In this document: piece by piece, positions 43,887 to 53,003 of the stretch
Layout: every line of letters starts with the position of its first letter
Position numbering within the stretch: position 1 is the stretch's first letter
NCBI RefSeq assembly: GCF_001293525.1
Contig: NZ_BBYR01000032.1
Coordinates: forward strand, 1 to 64,000
Source of the DNA: Pseudideonella sakaiensis
Lineage (GTDB): Bacteria; Pseudomonadota; Gammaproteobacteria; Burkholderiales; Burkholderiaceae_C
DNA: 64,000 nucleotides
Reading direction: 5' to 3'
Position numbers and translations under genes: made by a program
The notes under the pieces: generated by a model
Seen by the model: only the letters and a program-made list of their open reading frames with translations
What the model was told of the DNA's origin: nothing
Database searches by the model: none

Positions 43887-45021
43887 GGCCGTCCGCCGCC
43901 TGTCGCTCGCCCGCGTGTGGGCGGTGCTGGCCAAGGAGTTCGTGCAGCTGAAGCGCGACCGCCTGACCTTCGGCATGATGATCGGCGTGCCGCTGATGCA
44001 GCTGCTGCTGTTCGGCTACGCGATCAACACCGACCCGAAGCACCTGCCGCTGGCGGTGGTGGCGGCCGACGGCGGGCCGCTGGCGCGCAGCATCGTGCGC
44101 GCCGTCGAGAACACCGGCTACTTCCGCGTCGTCGCGCTGCCCGCCGAGGGCGCGGCGGAGCGGCTGCTGGCGCGCGGCGAGGTGCAGTTCGTGCTGGTGA
44201 TCCCGGCCGACTTCTCCACCCGCCTGCTGCGCGGCGAACAGCCGGCGCTCGCCGTGTATGCCGACGCGACCGACCCGTCGGCCTCGGGATCGGCGCTCGC
44301 GGCGCTCTCGAGCCTGCCGCAGTTCGCGCTGACGCACGACCTGCGCGGGCCGCTCGCGGCGCTGGCCCAGCCGCCGGCGGCCTTCGAGGTGCGGGTGCAC
44401 CGCCGCTACAACCCCGAGGGCCTGACCAGCGTCAACGTGGTGCCGGGGCTGATGGGCGTGATCCTGACGATGACGCTGGTGATGATGACCTCGATGGCGA
44501 TGACGCGCGAGCGCGAGCGCGGCACGCTGGAGAACCTGCTGGCCACCCCGGTGCGGCCGCTCGAGGTGATGGCCGGCAAGATCCTGCCCTACCTGCTGAT
44601 CGGCTGGGTGCAGGTGGTGATCGTCTACGCAGCGGCGCGGCTGCTGTTCGCGGTGCCCATGGTGGGCAGCACGGCGCTGCTGGCGGCGGCGATGCTGCTG
44701 TTCATGCTGGCCACGCTGACGGTGGGATTCCTGTTCTCCACCGCCGCCCGCTCGCAGATGCAGTCGATGCAGATGACGATGTTCTACTTCCTGCCGAACA
44801 TGCTGCTGTCGGGCTTCATGTTCCCGTTCCGCGGCATGCCGCGCTGGGCGCAGGCGCTCGGCGAGGTCCTGCCGCTCACGCACTTCCTGCGCATGGTGCG
44901 GGCCATCATGCTCAAGGGCGCCGGCTGGGGCGACGTCGCAGCCGAGGCGGCCGCGATCGGCCTGTTCATGCTCGTGACGGGCGCGATCGCGATGCTGCGC
45001 TACCGGCAGACGCTGGACTGA
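43879..45021 (+). CDS. ABC-2 type permease
   Basis: Integral membrane permease of 380 residues, YbhS/YbhR-like. One N-terminal helix (FGMMIGVPLMQLLLFGYAIN) is followed by a large periplasmic domain (about 55-195) and five C-terminal helices. The ABC-2 signature includes RERERGTLENLLATPVRPLE and the late LPLTHFLRMVRAIMLKG. Only one permease is present where E. coli has two, so a homodimer is expected. It completes the TetR-HlyD-ATPase-permease operon. A BCCT carrier gene follows after 70 bases. Confidence 0.93.
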   Translation: MPEAVRRLSLARVWAVLAKEFVQLKRDRLTFGMMIGVPLMQLLLFGYAINTDPKHLPLAVVAADGGPLARSIVRAVENTGYFRVVALPAEGAAERLLARGEVQFVLVIPADFSTRLLRGEQPALAVYADATDPSASGSALAALSSLPQFALTHDLRGPLAALAQPPAAFEVRVHRRYNPEGLTSVNVVPGLMGVILTMTLVMMTSMAMTRERERGTLENLLATPVRPLEVMAGKILPYLLIGWVQVVIVYAAARLLFAVPMVGSTALLAAAMLLFMLATLTVGFLFSTAARSQMQSMQMTMFYFLPNMLLSGFMFPFRGMPRWAQALGEVLPLTHFLRMVRAIMLKGAGWGDVAAEAAAIGLFMLVTGAIAMLRYRQTLD

Positions 45022-45035
45022 CGGGCGGCACGGGC

Positions 45036-45054
45036 CGGGAGCGTCGCTTGCCCC
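45036..45054. repeat. 19-bp repeat, copy 1
   Basis: CGGGAGCGTCGCTTGCCCC. It recurs with one change at 48944-48962. The two copies flank the BCCT-NfeD-stomatin-antiporter remnant block. Confidence 0.6.
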
Positions 45055-45091
45055 GGGAGGTTCCGAGTGCGAACTGCCCCGGGAGTCCCCG

Positions 45092-46624
45092 TTGTCGCTG
45101 CTGCTTGCCGCCTTCTTCGTCGTTGCCGTCGTCGCCTGGGGCGTGTGGGCTCCGGGTTCGCTGGCCGGCCTGTTCGATGCCTTGCTTGAGGCCACCACCG
45201 GAAACCTCGGCTGGTACTACCTGTGGCTGGTGCTCGGGCTGGTGGTGTTCGCGTTCTGGTTGGCGTTCGGCCGCCACGGGTCCCTGAAGCTCGGCGCGAG
45301 CGACGAGGAGCCGGCGTTCTCCACGCCGGCGTGGTTTGCGATGCTGTTCGCCGCCGGCATGGGCATCGGGCTGGTGTTCTGGGGCGTTGCCGAACCGCTG
45401 TCGCACTACGCCGCGCCGCCGCCCGGCGTGGCCGCCGGCACGCCCGAGGCTGCCCATGCCGCGATGCGCCAGAGCTTCTTCCACTGGGGACTGCACCCCT
45501 GGGCGGTCTACAGCGTGGTGGCGCTGGCGATCGCATTCTTCAGCTTCCGCCGCGGCCGGCCGGCGCTGGTGGGCAGCGCGGCCAGCGCCTTGCCCTGGCG
45601 CTTCGCGCCGCGCATCGGGCCCGTGGCCGACGCGCTTGCGATGGTGGCCACGGCCTTCGGTGTCGCCGCCTCGCTCGGGCTGGGGGCGCTGCAGATCAAC
45701 AGCGGGCTGGCGCGCCTGCTCGGCGTACCGGTGGGCATGCCGGCGCAGCTGGCCATCATCGCGCTGACGGCGGCGCTGTTCATCGCCTCCGCGGTGAGTG
45801 GCATCGAGCGCGGTGTGAAGTGGCTGTCTTCGGCCAACCTGGTGCTGGCCGGGCTGCTGGCGGTCGCCGTGCTGGCGCTGGGCCCGACGGTGGCCATCAT
45901 CGACACCTTCACCACCACGCTGGGCGGCTATGCGAGCGACTTCGTGCGCCTGAGCCTGCGCACCACGCCCTTCCGCGACGACCGCTGGGTGGCCGATTGG
46001 ACGATCTTCTACTGGGCCTGGTGGCTGTCGTGGGCGCCGTTCGTCGGCCTCTTCATCGCGCGTGTCTCGCGCGGGCGTACGGTGCGCGAGTTCATCGTCG
46101 GCACGATGCTGGCGCCGACGCTGGCGGCGATGCTCTGGTTCTCCGTCTTCGGCGGCGCGGCGCTGAACCTGCAGATCCTGCACGGCGTGCCGATCGGCGA
46201 CGCGGTGTCGGCGGATGTGTCCACGGCGATGTTCGCGCTGTTCGACGCGCTGCCGATGTCGGGCCTGCTGGCCAGCGCAGCCACCGTGCTGGTGCTGGTG
46301 TTCTTCGTCACCTCGGGCGATTCGGCCACGCTGGTGCTGGCGATGCTGGCCACGCGTGGCCAGGCCGAGCCGCGCGCCGGCGTCAAGCTGCTGTGGGGCG
46401 GGCTGGTGGCCGCGATCGCCGCCAGCCTGCTGGCCAGCGGCGGGCTGCGGGCGCTGCAGACGGCCACCATCGTGTTCGCGTTGCCGTTCTCCTTCGTCGT
46501 CGTGCTGATGGCCGTGGCGCTGGCGCGCGGCGTGCGGGAGGATTGGGAACGCGAGCGTGACGAGGAGCGCGCGCTGCGCCGCCGCCTGCGCGCGCTGGCA
46601 GGGTCGGAGCGCGCGGACCGATGA
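45092..46624 (+). CDS. BCCT-family betaine/choline/carnitine transporter
   Basis: Secondary carrier of 510 residues and about 12 helices. The BCCT marks are [22 protein letters not shown] (read as [10 protein letters not shown] plus VAEPLSHYA) and the helix 8 region [20 protein letters not shown] followed by SRGRTVREF. The substrate box has conserved Trp residues. It lacks a long osmosensing C-terminal tail, so regulation by osmotic strength is doubtful. A TTG start with GGGAG before it was used; no ATG fits. Its stop overlaps the ATG of the NfeD gene, an unusual operon partner. Confidence 0.9.
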   Translation: MSLLLAAFFVVAVVAWGVWAPGSLAGLFDALLEATTGNLGWYYLWLVLGLVVFAFWLAFGRHGSLKLGASDEEPAFSTPAWFAMLFAAGMGIGLVFWGVAEPLSHYAAPPPGVAAGTPEAAHAAMRQSFFHWGLHPWAVYSVVALAIAFFSFRRGRPALVGSAASALPWRFAPRIGPVADALAMVATAFGVAASLGLGALQINSGLARLLGVPVGMPAQLAIIALTAALFIASAVSGIERGVKWLSSANLVLAGLLAVAVLALGPTVAIIDTFTTTLGGYASDFVRLSLRTTPFRDDRWVADWTIFYWAWWLSWAPFVGLFIARVSRGRTVREFIVGTMLAPTLAAMLWFSVFGGAALNLQILHGVPIGDAVSADVSTAMFALFDALPMSGLLASAATVLVLVFFVTSGDSATLVLAMLATRGQAEPRAGVKLLWGGLVAAIAASLLASGGLRALQTATIVFALPFSFVVVLMAVALARGVREDWERERDEERALRRRLRALAGSERADR

Positions 46625-47943
46625 CGCGCCTGCTGGCCCTGGCCTTCGTGCTGCTGGCATGTGCCGGGGTACTGCCCGCGGCAGCCGCGCCGCACGCGGC
46701 GGTGGTCACGATCGAGGGTCCGATCGGCCCGGCGCTGGCGCGCCACGTGCGCCAGGCCATCGAGAGGGCCCCGGCCGCCGGCGCGGCGGTGGTGGTGCTG
46801 CGCATCGACACGCCGGGCGGGCTGGACGCCTCGATGCGCGAGATCGTGCGCGCGATCCTCGCCTCGCCGCTGCCGGTGCTGGGTCATGTGGCCCCGGGCG
46901 GGGCGCGTGCGGCGAGCGCCGGCACCTACCTCCTGATGGCCTGCCACGTGGCGGCGATGGCGCCGGGCACCAACCTCGGTGCCGCCACACCGGTGGCGCT
47001 GACGGCTGGCGGTGCGGCCAGCGGCGCGCCTGGGGCGAAGGCGGTCAACGACGCCGCAGCCTACCTGAGCGCGCTGGCCGAACTGCGCGGGCGCGATGCG
47101 CGCTGGGCTGCCGAGGCGGTGCGTGGTGCCGCCAGCCTGGACGCGACCGCCGCGCTGCAGCGCGGCGTCATCGACCTGCTCGCCGGCGACACCGCCGAGC
47201 TGCTGCGGCGCGCCGACGGTCGCCACATCGCGCTGGCCTCGGGCACGGTCACGCTTGCCACCGCCGCGCTGGCGCCGCGCGCGGTGCCGGTGGACGCGCG
47301 CACGCGGCTGCTGGCCGTGCTGGGCCACCCGAACGTCGCGCTGCTGCTGCTGACGATCGGCGTCTACGGGCTGCTGTTCGAGTTCCTGGCCCCCGGCAGC
47401 GGCGTGCCCGGCGTCGTGGGCGCGCTCTCCCTGCTGCTCGGCCTGTACGCGCTGTCGGTGCTGCCGCTGGACCTGGCCGGCGTCGCGCTGCTGCTGCTGG
47501 GGCTGGCGCTCCTGGTGGCCGAGGGGTTCGCGCCGTCGTTCGGCGTGCTGGGGCTCGGCGGCGCACTCGCCTTCATGCTGGGGGCGGCGCTGCTGGTCGA
47601 CGATCCGTCACCGGTGCTCGCGGTGTCGCTGCCGCTGGCCGCCGGCGTGGCGCTGGCGGCGCTGGCCACCAGCCTGCTGGCGCTGCGCCTGGCGCTGCGG
47701 TCACGCCGCGGGCGACCGGCCACCGGTGCCGAAGGCCTGCCGGGCACGCCGGCGCGCGTGCTGTCCTGGGCCGCAGGACGTGGCCACGTGCAGTTGCACG
47801 GCGAGCGCTGGCAGGCCACCGGCCCGCCGGCGCTGGCCGCTGGCGACGCGGTGGTCGTGCGGGCCGTGCGGGGCCTGCGCGTCGATGTCGAACCCGTGGG
47901 CAGCGCTGCGCCGCTGCCCGCGCCACCGGAGCCCACCCCATGA
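46621..47943 (+). CDS. NfeD-family membrane serine protease
   Basis: Full-length NfeD of 440 residues. A signal peptide is followed by a ClpP-fold protease domain (about 26-235). The catalytic dyad is visible as Ser99 ([12 protein letters not shown]) and Lys140 ([12 protein letters not shown]), close to Ser97/Lys138 of Pyrococcus 1510-N. Then come several membrane helices (about 245-365) and a C-terminal OB-fold NfeD domain. The family partner is the stomatin-like gene that follows with a 4-base overlap; the archaeal protease cuts its stomatin C-terminus. This pair should work in membrane-domain quality control. Confidence 0.92.
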   Translation: MTRLLALAFVLLACAGVLPAAAAPHAAVVTIEGPIGPALARHVRQAIERAPAAGAAVVVLRIDTPGGLDASMREIVRAILASPLPVLGHVAPGGARAASAGTYLLMACHVAAMAPGTNLGAATPVALTAGGAASGAPGAKAVNDAAAYLSALAELRGRDARWAAEAVRGAASLDATAALQRGVIDLLAGDTAELLRRADGRHIALASGTVTLATAALAPRAVPVDARTRLLAVLGHPNVALLLLTIGVYGLLFEFLAPGSGVPGVVGALSLLLGLYALSVLPLDLAGVALLLLGLALLVAEGFAPSFGVLGLGGALAFMLGAALLVDDPSPVLAVSLPLAAGVALAALATSLLALRLALRSRRGRPATGAEGLPGTPARVLSWAAGRGHVQLHGERWQATGPPALAAGDAVVVRAVRGLRVDVEPVGSAAPLPAPPEPTP

Positions 47944-48710
47944 CCGGCCTGTTGCTGCTGAGCCCCCTCGTCCTCCTGCTGCTGGCGCTGCTGGCGGCCT
48001 CCATCCGCATCCTGCGCGAGTACGAGCGCGGCGTCGTCTTCACACTCGGCCGCTTCAGTGGCGTCAAGGGGCCCGGGCTGATCCTGCTCGTGCCGGTGCT
48101 GCAGCAGATGGTGCGGGTGGACCAGCGCACCCAGGTGCTGGACGTGCCGGGCCAGGACGTGATCTCGCGCGACAACGTGTCGGTGCGCGTCAGCGCGGTG
48201 GTCTACTTCCGCGTCGTCGATGCCGGGCACTCGGTGATCCAGGTCGAGAACCACGTGCAGGCCACCAGCGAGCTGGCCCAGACCACGCTGCGCTCGGTGC
48301 TCGGCCGCCACGACCTGGACTCGATGCTGTCCGAGCGCGACAAGCTCAACGACGACATCCAGACGATCCTGGACGCGCAGACCGAAGCCTGGGGCGTGAA
48401 GGTGGCCAACGTCGAGCTCAAGCACATCGACCTGGGCGAGAACATGGTGCGGGTGATGGCCCGCCAGGCCGAGGCCGAGCGCGAGCGGCGCGCCAAGGTC
48501 ATCAACGCCGAAGGCGAGGAGCAGGCGGCCGAGAAGCTGCTGCAGGCCGCCCAGGTGCTGGCGCGCCAGCCGGAGGCGATGCAGCTGCGCTACCTGAGCA
48601 CGCTGACGACCATCGGCGCGCAGAACAGCTCGACCATCGTGTTCCCGTTCCCGGCCGACCTGGGCTCGCTGCTGCGCACGGTGCGCGCGCCCGACGCGCC
48701 GCCGCCCTGA
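47940..48710 (+). CDS. stomatin/slipin-like SPFH protein
   Basis: SPFH-domain membrane scaffold of 256 residues. One N-terminal helix ([17 protein letters not shown]) precedes the SPFH core: [40 protein letters not shown], and [15 protein letters not shown] coiled-coil part ([20 protein letters not shown]) follows and the protein ends with hydrophobic [11 protein letters not shown]. These proteins form ring oligomers in the membrane. The hydrophobic C-terminal patch is the region cut by NfeD partners in archaea. It overlaps the NfeD stop by 4 bases. Confidence 0.95.
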   Translation: MTGLLLLSPLVLLLLALLAASIRILREYERGVVFTLGRFSGVKGPGLILLVPVLQQMVRVDQRTQVLDVPGQDVISRDNVSVRVSAVVYFRVVDAGHSVIQVENHVQATSELAQTTLRSVLGRHDLDSMLSERDKLNDDIQTILDAQTEAWGVKVANVELKHIDLGENMVRVMARQAEAERERRAKVINAEGEEQAAEKLLQAAQVLARQPEAMQLRYLSTLTTIGAQNSSTIVFPFPADLGSLLRTVRAPDAPPP

Positions 48711-48722
48711 GCCGTCGCGCCG

Positions 48723-48922
48723 ATGCCCTTCCGCTCGCAGCCGCTGGACACCGCGCTCCTCGGGCTGGGTGGCCTGGTGCTGGCCCTGGGCTGCTGTCGC
48801 GCCCGCTGGAACGCAGCCCGCTGCCGCCCTCGCTGCTGGCGCTGGCGGTCGGCGTGCTGCTGGTGCTCGTGCTGAGCGCGACGCCGGCCGACGCGCTCGG
48901 CCACTTGCTGGTACTTGCTTGA
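48723..48922 (+). pseudogene. frameshifted remnant of a cation/proton antiporter gene
   Basis: ATG at 48723 begins a membrane-like N-terminus (MPFRSQPLDTALLGLGGLVL then ALG). Near 48790 the sense continues one base out of frame as LLSRPLERSPLPPSLLALAVGVLL, the typical start of CPA1-type Na+/H+ antiporters. A one-base deletion explains this. Soon after, the frame runs into unrelated sequence and stops. Only about 60 codons remain of a gene that is normally about 400 or more. It sits 12 bases after the stomatin gene, so it was probably in that operon. The next gene-free stretch, to 49222, shows only the 19-bp repeat. Confidence 0.45.
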
Positions 48923-48943
48923 GCCGTCCGCCAGCCCCGGGCG

Positions 48944-48962
48944 CGGGAGCGTGGCTTGCCCC
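48944..48962. repeat. 19-bp repeat, copy 2
   Basis: CGGGAGCGTGGCTTGCCCC, one mismatch from 45036-45054. It lies just after the antiporter remnant. Confidence 0.6.
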
Positions 48963-49222
48963 GTGACCGGTGTGAAACCGAAACCCCTCCACGGCATCGA
49001 CCTCGTGCCCGGCTTGCCGCAAACCGTGCCGCAAAGGCGACCGAGGCCGGTCGTCAAGGTGCGCGACATCGGTCCCACCCACGCGGGCAGCAAGGACTGG
49101 CAGCCCTCGGCGCTCTCGCTGCGCACGGGGCTGGTCTGCAGCCGGCGACGCGGCGGCGGTGCAGGCCGCCGCCGGCTGTACCGGGCCATGAACTGGGCCC
49201 ATTCCCCGGCGTCCTGAAGGCC

Positions 49223-50176
49223 ATGCCCGTCCTCCCGCTCGACTGGCAGGGCCTGCAATCGATGCTGCACGCGGCCGGCGTCGGTGCGCAGCGCGTCGAG
49301 GGGCTGTGGTGGTTGATGTTCTGGGTCTTCGCCGCGATCTGGCTGGCGGTGGTCGCGGCCGCGCTCGGCGCACTGCGCCGCCGCGCCGCGCCGCGCGCCG
49401 ACGCGCCGCGCCGCGCCACGCGTGCGGTGGTCGCGGCCACCGCGGGCACGGTGATCGTGCTGCTCGTCAGCTTCGGTGCCAGCCTGGCCGCCGGGCTGGC
49501 GCTGGCAAGGCTGGACCAGCCGGGCATGGCGCGCGTCGAGATCACCGGTCACCGCTGGTGGTGGGAGGTGCGCTACCTCGATGGGCGCCCCGAACGCATC
49601 TTCACCTCGGCCAACGAGCTGCACCTGCCGGCCGGGCGGCCGGTGGAACTGCTGTTGCGCTCGGCCGACGTGATCCACTCGTTCTGGGCGCCGCGGCTGC
49701 ACGGCAAGATCGACCTGATTCCCGGCCGCACCAACCGCCTGGTGCTGCAGGCCCAGCAGACCGGCGTGCACCGTGCGCAGTGCGCCGAGTTCTGCGGCGT
49801 GCAGCACGCGAAGATGGCGCTGATGGTGGTGGTGCGCCCGCCGGACGAGCACGCCCGGTGGCTCGCGTCGCAGCTCGCGCCACTGGCCGAGCCCGCCGAC
49901 GACCTGGCCCGCGAAGGGCGCGTGGTGTTCGAGCGCCACTGCGCGGCCTGCCACGCGATGCGCGGCACCGCCGCCGTCGGACGGCTGGGGCCGGACCTCA
50001 CGCGCTTCGCGCAGCGGCTCACGGTGGGGGCCGGCACGCTGCCCAACACGCCGGGCCACCGCGCCGGCTGGATCGCCGATGCGCAGCACGTGAAGCCGGG
50101 CAGCCTGATGCCGTGGGTGCCGCTGCAGGGCCGCGAACTCCAGGCGGTGCTGCGCTACCTGGAAGCCGCGGTGTGA
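49223..50176 (+). CDS. coxB: cytochrome c oxidase subunit II with fused heme c domain
   Basis: caa3-type subunit II of 317 residues. Two membrane helices (about 29-51 and 67-92) anchor a cupredoxin domain with all CuA ligands: His152, Cys187, Glu189, Cys191, His195 and Met198 (QCAEFCGVQHAKM). A C-terminal cytochrome c domain carries CAACH (Cys240, Cys243, His244) and axial Met296 (GSLMP). The fused heme lets it take electrons directly from other cytochromes. No clear signal peptide precedes the first helix. The stop overlaps the GTG of subunit I. Confidence 0.95.
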   Translation: MPVLPLDWQGLQSMLHAAGVGAQRVEGLWWLMFWVFAAIWLAVVAAALGALRRRAAPRADAPRRATRAVVAATAGTVIVLLVSFGASLAAGLALARLDQPGMARVEITGHRWWWEVRYLDGRPERIFTSANELHLPAGRPVELLLRSADVIHSFWAPRLHGKIDLIPGRTNRLVLQAQQTGVHRAQCAEFCGVQHAKMALMVVVRPPDEHARWLASQLAPLAEPADDLAREGRVVFERHCAACHAMRGTAAVGRLGPDLTRFAQRLTVGAGTLPNTPGHRAGWIADAQHVKPGSLMPWVPLQGRELQAVLRYLEAAV

Positions 50177-52077
50177 GCGCGCCGCCCGCTGCCGCCGTGG
50201 AACTGCCGGAGGCCGAGCGCGCCGCCCTCGTGCGCACCTGGCGTTCGCCCGGTGGCTTCTGGGGCTGGTTCCTGCCCGTCAACCACGCGGTGGTGGGCAA
50301 GCGCTTCATCGTCACCGCGTTCGTGCTCTTCCTCGTCGGCGGCGTGCAGGCGCTGGTGATGCGGGCGCAGCTCGCGCAGCCCGAGGCCGGGCTGGTGGAC
50401 CCGGCGGCCTACTCGATGCTGTTCACGATGCACGGCATCACGATGATGTTCCTGTTCGCGGTGCCGCTGGTCGAAGGCTTCATCGTCTGGCTGACGCCGA
50501 TGATGATCGGCACCCGCGACATGTGCTTCCCGCGCCTGAACGCCTTCGGCTACTGGGTGTACCTGATCGGCGCGGTGGCGATCTACGGCTACTACGCGGT
50601 GGGCCTCGCGCCGGACGCCGGCTGGTTCAACACCGTGCCATTGGCCAGCGAGCGCTACTCGCCGGGCCACCGCATCGACGTCTACACCACGCTGATCACC
50701 TTCGTCGAGGTCTCGGCGCTGGTGGCGGCGGTGGAGATCATCGTCACCGTGCTCAGGCAGCGCGCGCCGGGCATGCACCTGGGGCGCATGCCGGTGTTCG
50801 TGTGGGCCTCGCTGGTCACCGCGTTCATGATCTTGTTCGCGATGCCCGGCGTGGTGGCGGGCAGCTCGATGCTGGCGCTGGACCGCACCGTCGGCACGCG
50901 CTTCTTCGACCCCTCGGCCGGCGGCGACGCGCTCCTGTGGCAGCACCTGTTCTGGTGGTTCGGCCACCCCGAGGTCTACATCATCTTCGTGCCCGGCACC
51001 GCGATCGTCTCGACGCTGATCCCGGTGTTCTGCGGCCGGCCGCTGTTCGGCTACACGGCCATCGTGGTGTCGCTGGTGGCCACCGGCATCCTGTCGTTCG
51101 GGCTGTGGGTGCACCACATGTACGCCACCGGCATCCCGCTGCTGGCCGAGAGCTACTTCAACGTGGCCAGCACGATGATCGCCGTCCCCACCGGCGTGCA
51201 GTTCTTCTGCTGGATCGCGACGATGTGGCTCGGGCGTCCGCAGCTCAAGACGCCGATGCTGTTCGTGCTGGGCTTCATCGTGATCTTCCTGGTCGGCGGC
51301 CTGTCGGGCGTGATGGTGGCCTCGGTGCCCTTCGACCTGCAGGTGCACGACAGCTACTTCATCGTCGCCCACTTGCACTACGTGCTGATCGGCGGCATGG
51401 TGTTCCCCGCGTTCGGCGCCTTCTACTACTGGTTCCCCAAGTTCGCCGGCCGCCTGCTGGACGAGCGGCTCGGGCGCTGGAACTTCGGCGTCATGTTCGT
51501 CGGCTTCAACCTCGCATTCTTCCCGATGCACTGGCTGGGCATGGACGGCATGCCCCGCCGCGTGTACACCTACCCGCCGGAAATGGGCTGGGGCGGGCTC
51601 AACCTGCTGGTGAGCGTCGGCGCCGTGGTGTTCGCGGTCGGGGTGCTGCTGTTCGTGGTCAACGCCTGGCGCAGCTGGCGCGGCCCCGAGGACGCGCCCG
51701 ACAACCCCTGGAACGCCGACACGCTGGAGTGGGCCGTCTCGCGCGAGGCGGCGAAGAGCTACAAGTTCGCCCACGTGCCGGTGGTCGACGGCCGGCACGC
51801 GCTGTGGAGTCGTGCCGAGCGCGACGTGCAGCGGGTGGTGACGGGCCTGCGCAGCGACCGGCGCGAGGTGCTGATCACCAGCGTGGTCGACGCCCGGCCG
51901 CGGGCGGTGGTGGTGCTGCCCGGGCCGACGCCCTGGCCCCTGTTCACCGCGCTCGCCTCGACGGTGGCCTTCATGGGCGTGATCTACACCCCGTGGAGCT
52001 TCGTCGCGGGCTTCTTCCTGGCCTTCGTCGCCATCGTCGGCTGGCTCTATCCGCGCCGCCCGTGGAGGGACGATTGA
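50173..52077 (+). CDS. coxA: cytochrome c oxidase subunit I
   Basis: Heme-copper oxidase catalytic subunit of 634 residues, GTG start. Low-spin heme ligands are His87 and His402. CuB ligands are His265, His314 and His315, with cross-linking Tyr269 and the A-type channel Glu267 (GHPEVY). The high-spin heme ligand is His400 (HDSYFIVAHLHY). After residue 510 there is a linker and two extra helices (PLFTALASTVAFMGVIYTPW then FVAGFFLAFVAIVGWLYP), which suits the short subunit III. It is in a run of overlapping genes coxB-A-C. Confidence 0.96.
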   Translation: MSAPPAAAVELPEAERAALVRTWRSPGGFWGWFLPVNHAVVGKRFIVTAFVLFLVGGVQALVMRAQLAQPEAGLVDPAAYSMLFTMHGITMMFLFAVPLVEGFIVWLTPMMIGTRDMCFPRLNAFGYWVYLIGAVAIYGYYAVGLAPDAGWFNTVPLASERYSPGHRIDVYTTLITFVEVSALVAAVEIIVTVLRQRAPGMHLGRMPVFVWASLVTAFMILFAMPGVVAGSSMLALDRTVGTRFFDPSAGGDALLWQHLFWWFGHPEVYIIFVPGTAIVSTLIPVFCGRPLFGYTAIVVSLVATGILSFGLWVHHMYATGIPLLAESYFNVASTMIAVPTGVQFFCWIATMWLGRPQLKTPMLFVLGFIVIFLVGGLSGVMVASVPFDLQVHDSYFIVAHLHYVLIGGMVFPAFGAFYYWFPKFAGRLLDERLGRWNFGVMFVGFNLAFFPMHWLGMDGMPRRVYTYPPEMGWGGLNLLVSVGAVVFAVGVLLFVVNAWRSWRGPEDAPDNPWNADTLEWAVSREAAKSYKFAHVPVVDGRHALWSRAERDVQRVVTGLRSDRREVLITSVVDARPRAVVVLPGPTPWPLFTALASTVAFMGVIYTPWSFVAGFFLAFVAIVGWLYPRRPWRDD

Positions 52078-52694
52078 GCCGCGAGCCGACGCTCGTCTCG
52101 GTGCAGGACGTGGGAAGCTGGTCGCGCATGGCCGGCGACCGCCGGCATCCGCTGTGGTGGGGCATCCTGGGGCTGATGGCGGTCGAGGGCATGGTGGTGG
52201 CCTCGCTCATCGCCGGCCACCTGTACCTGGCGGCGCTGACGCCCGACTGGCCGCCGGCCGGCGCCGGCCCGCTGCCGCTGCTGCTGCCCACCATCGACCT
52301 GGGGCTGCTGGCGGCCAGCGCGCTCGCGATGTTCGCCTCCACCGTTGCCATCAACCGCGGCCGCCGCGGCGCCACGCTGTGGACGCTGGCGCTGGCGCTG
52401 GTGCTCGACGCCGCGGTGCTGGTGCTGCGCTGGCTGCAGCTGGAGGCGCTGCCCTTCCGCTGGGACGACCACGCCTACGGCTCGCTGGTGTGGACGATGA
52501 CGGGCTTCCATTTCATGCACGTGGCTTCGGCGGTGCTGGGTACCGCGGTGGTGTGGTGGCTGGCCTGGGTGGGGCACTGGACGCGCGAGCGGCAGCTCGG
52601 GTCGAACATCGACGCGATGTACTGGTACTTCGTGTCGGCCCTCTGGGTGCCGCTGTATGCCGCGATCTACCTGACACCGCGGGTGCTGGGATGA
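52074..52694 (+). CDS. coxC: cytochrome c oxidase subunit III (short form)
   Basis: Subunit III of 206 residues with five helices. It lacks the first two helices of the long form; subunit I carries two extra helices instead. Family marks are WWGILGLMAVEGMVVASLIA, a lipid-pocket Glu in that helix, and the closing HFMHVASAVLG and DAMYWYFVSALWVPLYAAIY. The start is TTG overlapping the TGA of subunit I, so translation is coupled. The overlap into the next small gene (ATGA) continues the pattern. Confidence 0.92.
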   Translation: MSREPTLVSVQDVGSWSRMAGDRRHPLWWGILGLMAVEGMVVASLIAGHLYLAALTPDWPPAGAGPLPLLLPTIDLGLLAASALAMFASTVAINRGRRGATLWTLALALVLDAAVLVLRWLQLEALPFRWDDHAYGSLVWTMTGFHFMHVASAVLGTAVVWWLAWVGHWTRERQLGSNIDAMYWYFVSALWVPLYAAIYLTPRVLG

Positions 52695-53002
52695 ACGTCC
52701 CCGACGGCACCCCACGCACGCCGCTGCGGCTGTGGCTGGCGCTGTTCGGCGGGCCGCTGGCCTGGTTCGCCCACCTGTCGGTGAGCTATGCGCTCGCGGC
52801 GCTGGGCTGCGGCGGCGACTCGGCGGTGCTGCTGCACCTGGTCACCGGCGTGGCGGTGGCGCTGCAGCTGGCGGGTGCGCTGATCGCGTGGCGCCTGCGC
52901 CCGGGCTTCCTGCCGCAGGCAGCGATCGCGCTCAACGCCTTCTTCCTCGCCGTCGTGCTGCTGGCGGGCACGCCGCCGCTGGCGCTGCCCGGCTGCGGCT
53001 GA
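52691..53002 (+). CDS. small membrane protein of the oxidase operon
   Basis: Protein of 103 residues with about three helices (LWLALFGGPLAWFAHLSVSY, VLLHLVTGVAVALQLAGALI, AAIALNAFFLAVVLLAG). Cys residues flank the helices (GCGG, PGCG). It begins by a 4-base overlap with coxC and is the last gene of the operon. Position suggests an oxidase accessory or assembly role, like a small subunit IV. No family was recognised with certainty. Confidence 0.75.
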   Translation: MNVPDGTPRTPLRLWLALFGGPLAWFAHLSVSYALAALGCGGDSAVLLHLVTGVAVALQLAGALIAWRLRPGFLPQAAIALNAFFLAVVLLAGTPPLALPGCG

Positions 53003-53003
53003 G

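Noticed and set aside
45092-48710. NfeD-stomatin operon considered as an antiphage system
   Set aside because: The protease/SPFH pair has a known membrane role and no nuclease, NADase or sensor domain is linked to it.
48956-49222. Possible coding region upstream of coxB
   Set aside because: The open frame into coxB has no start with a ribosome site, no domain and irregular composition; the clear ATG is at 49223.
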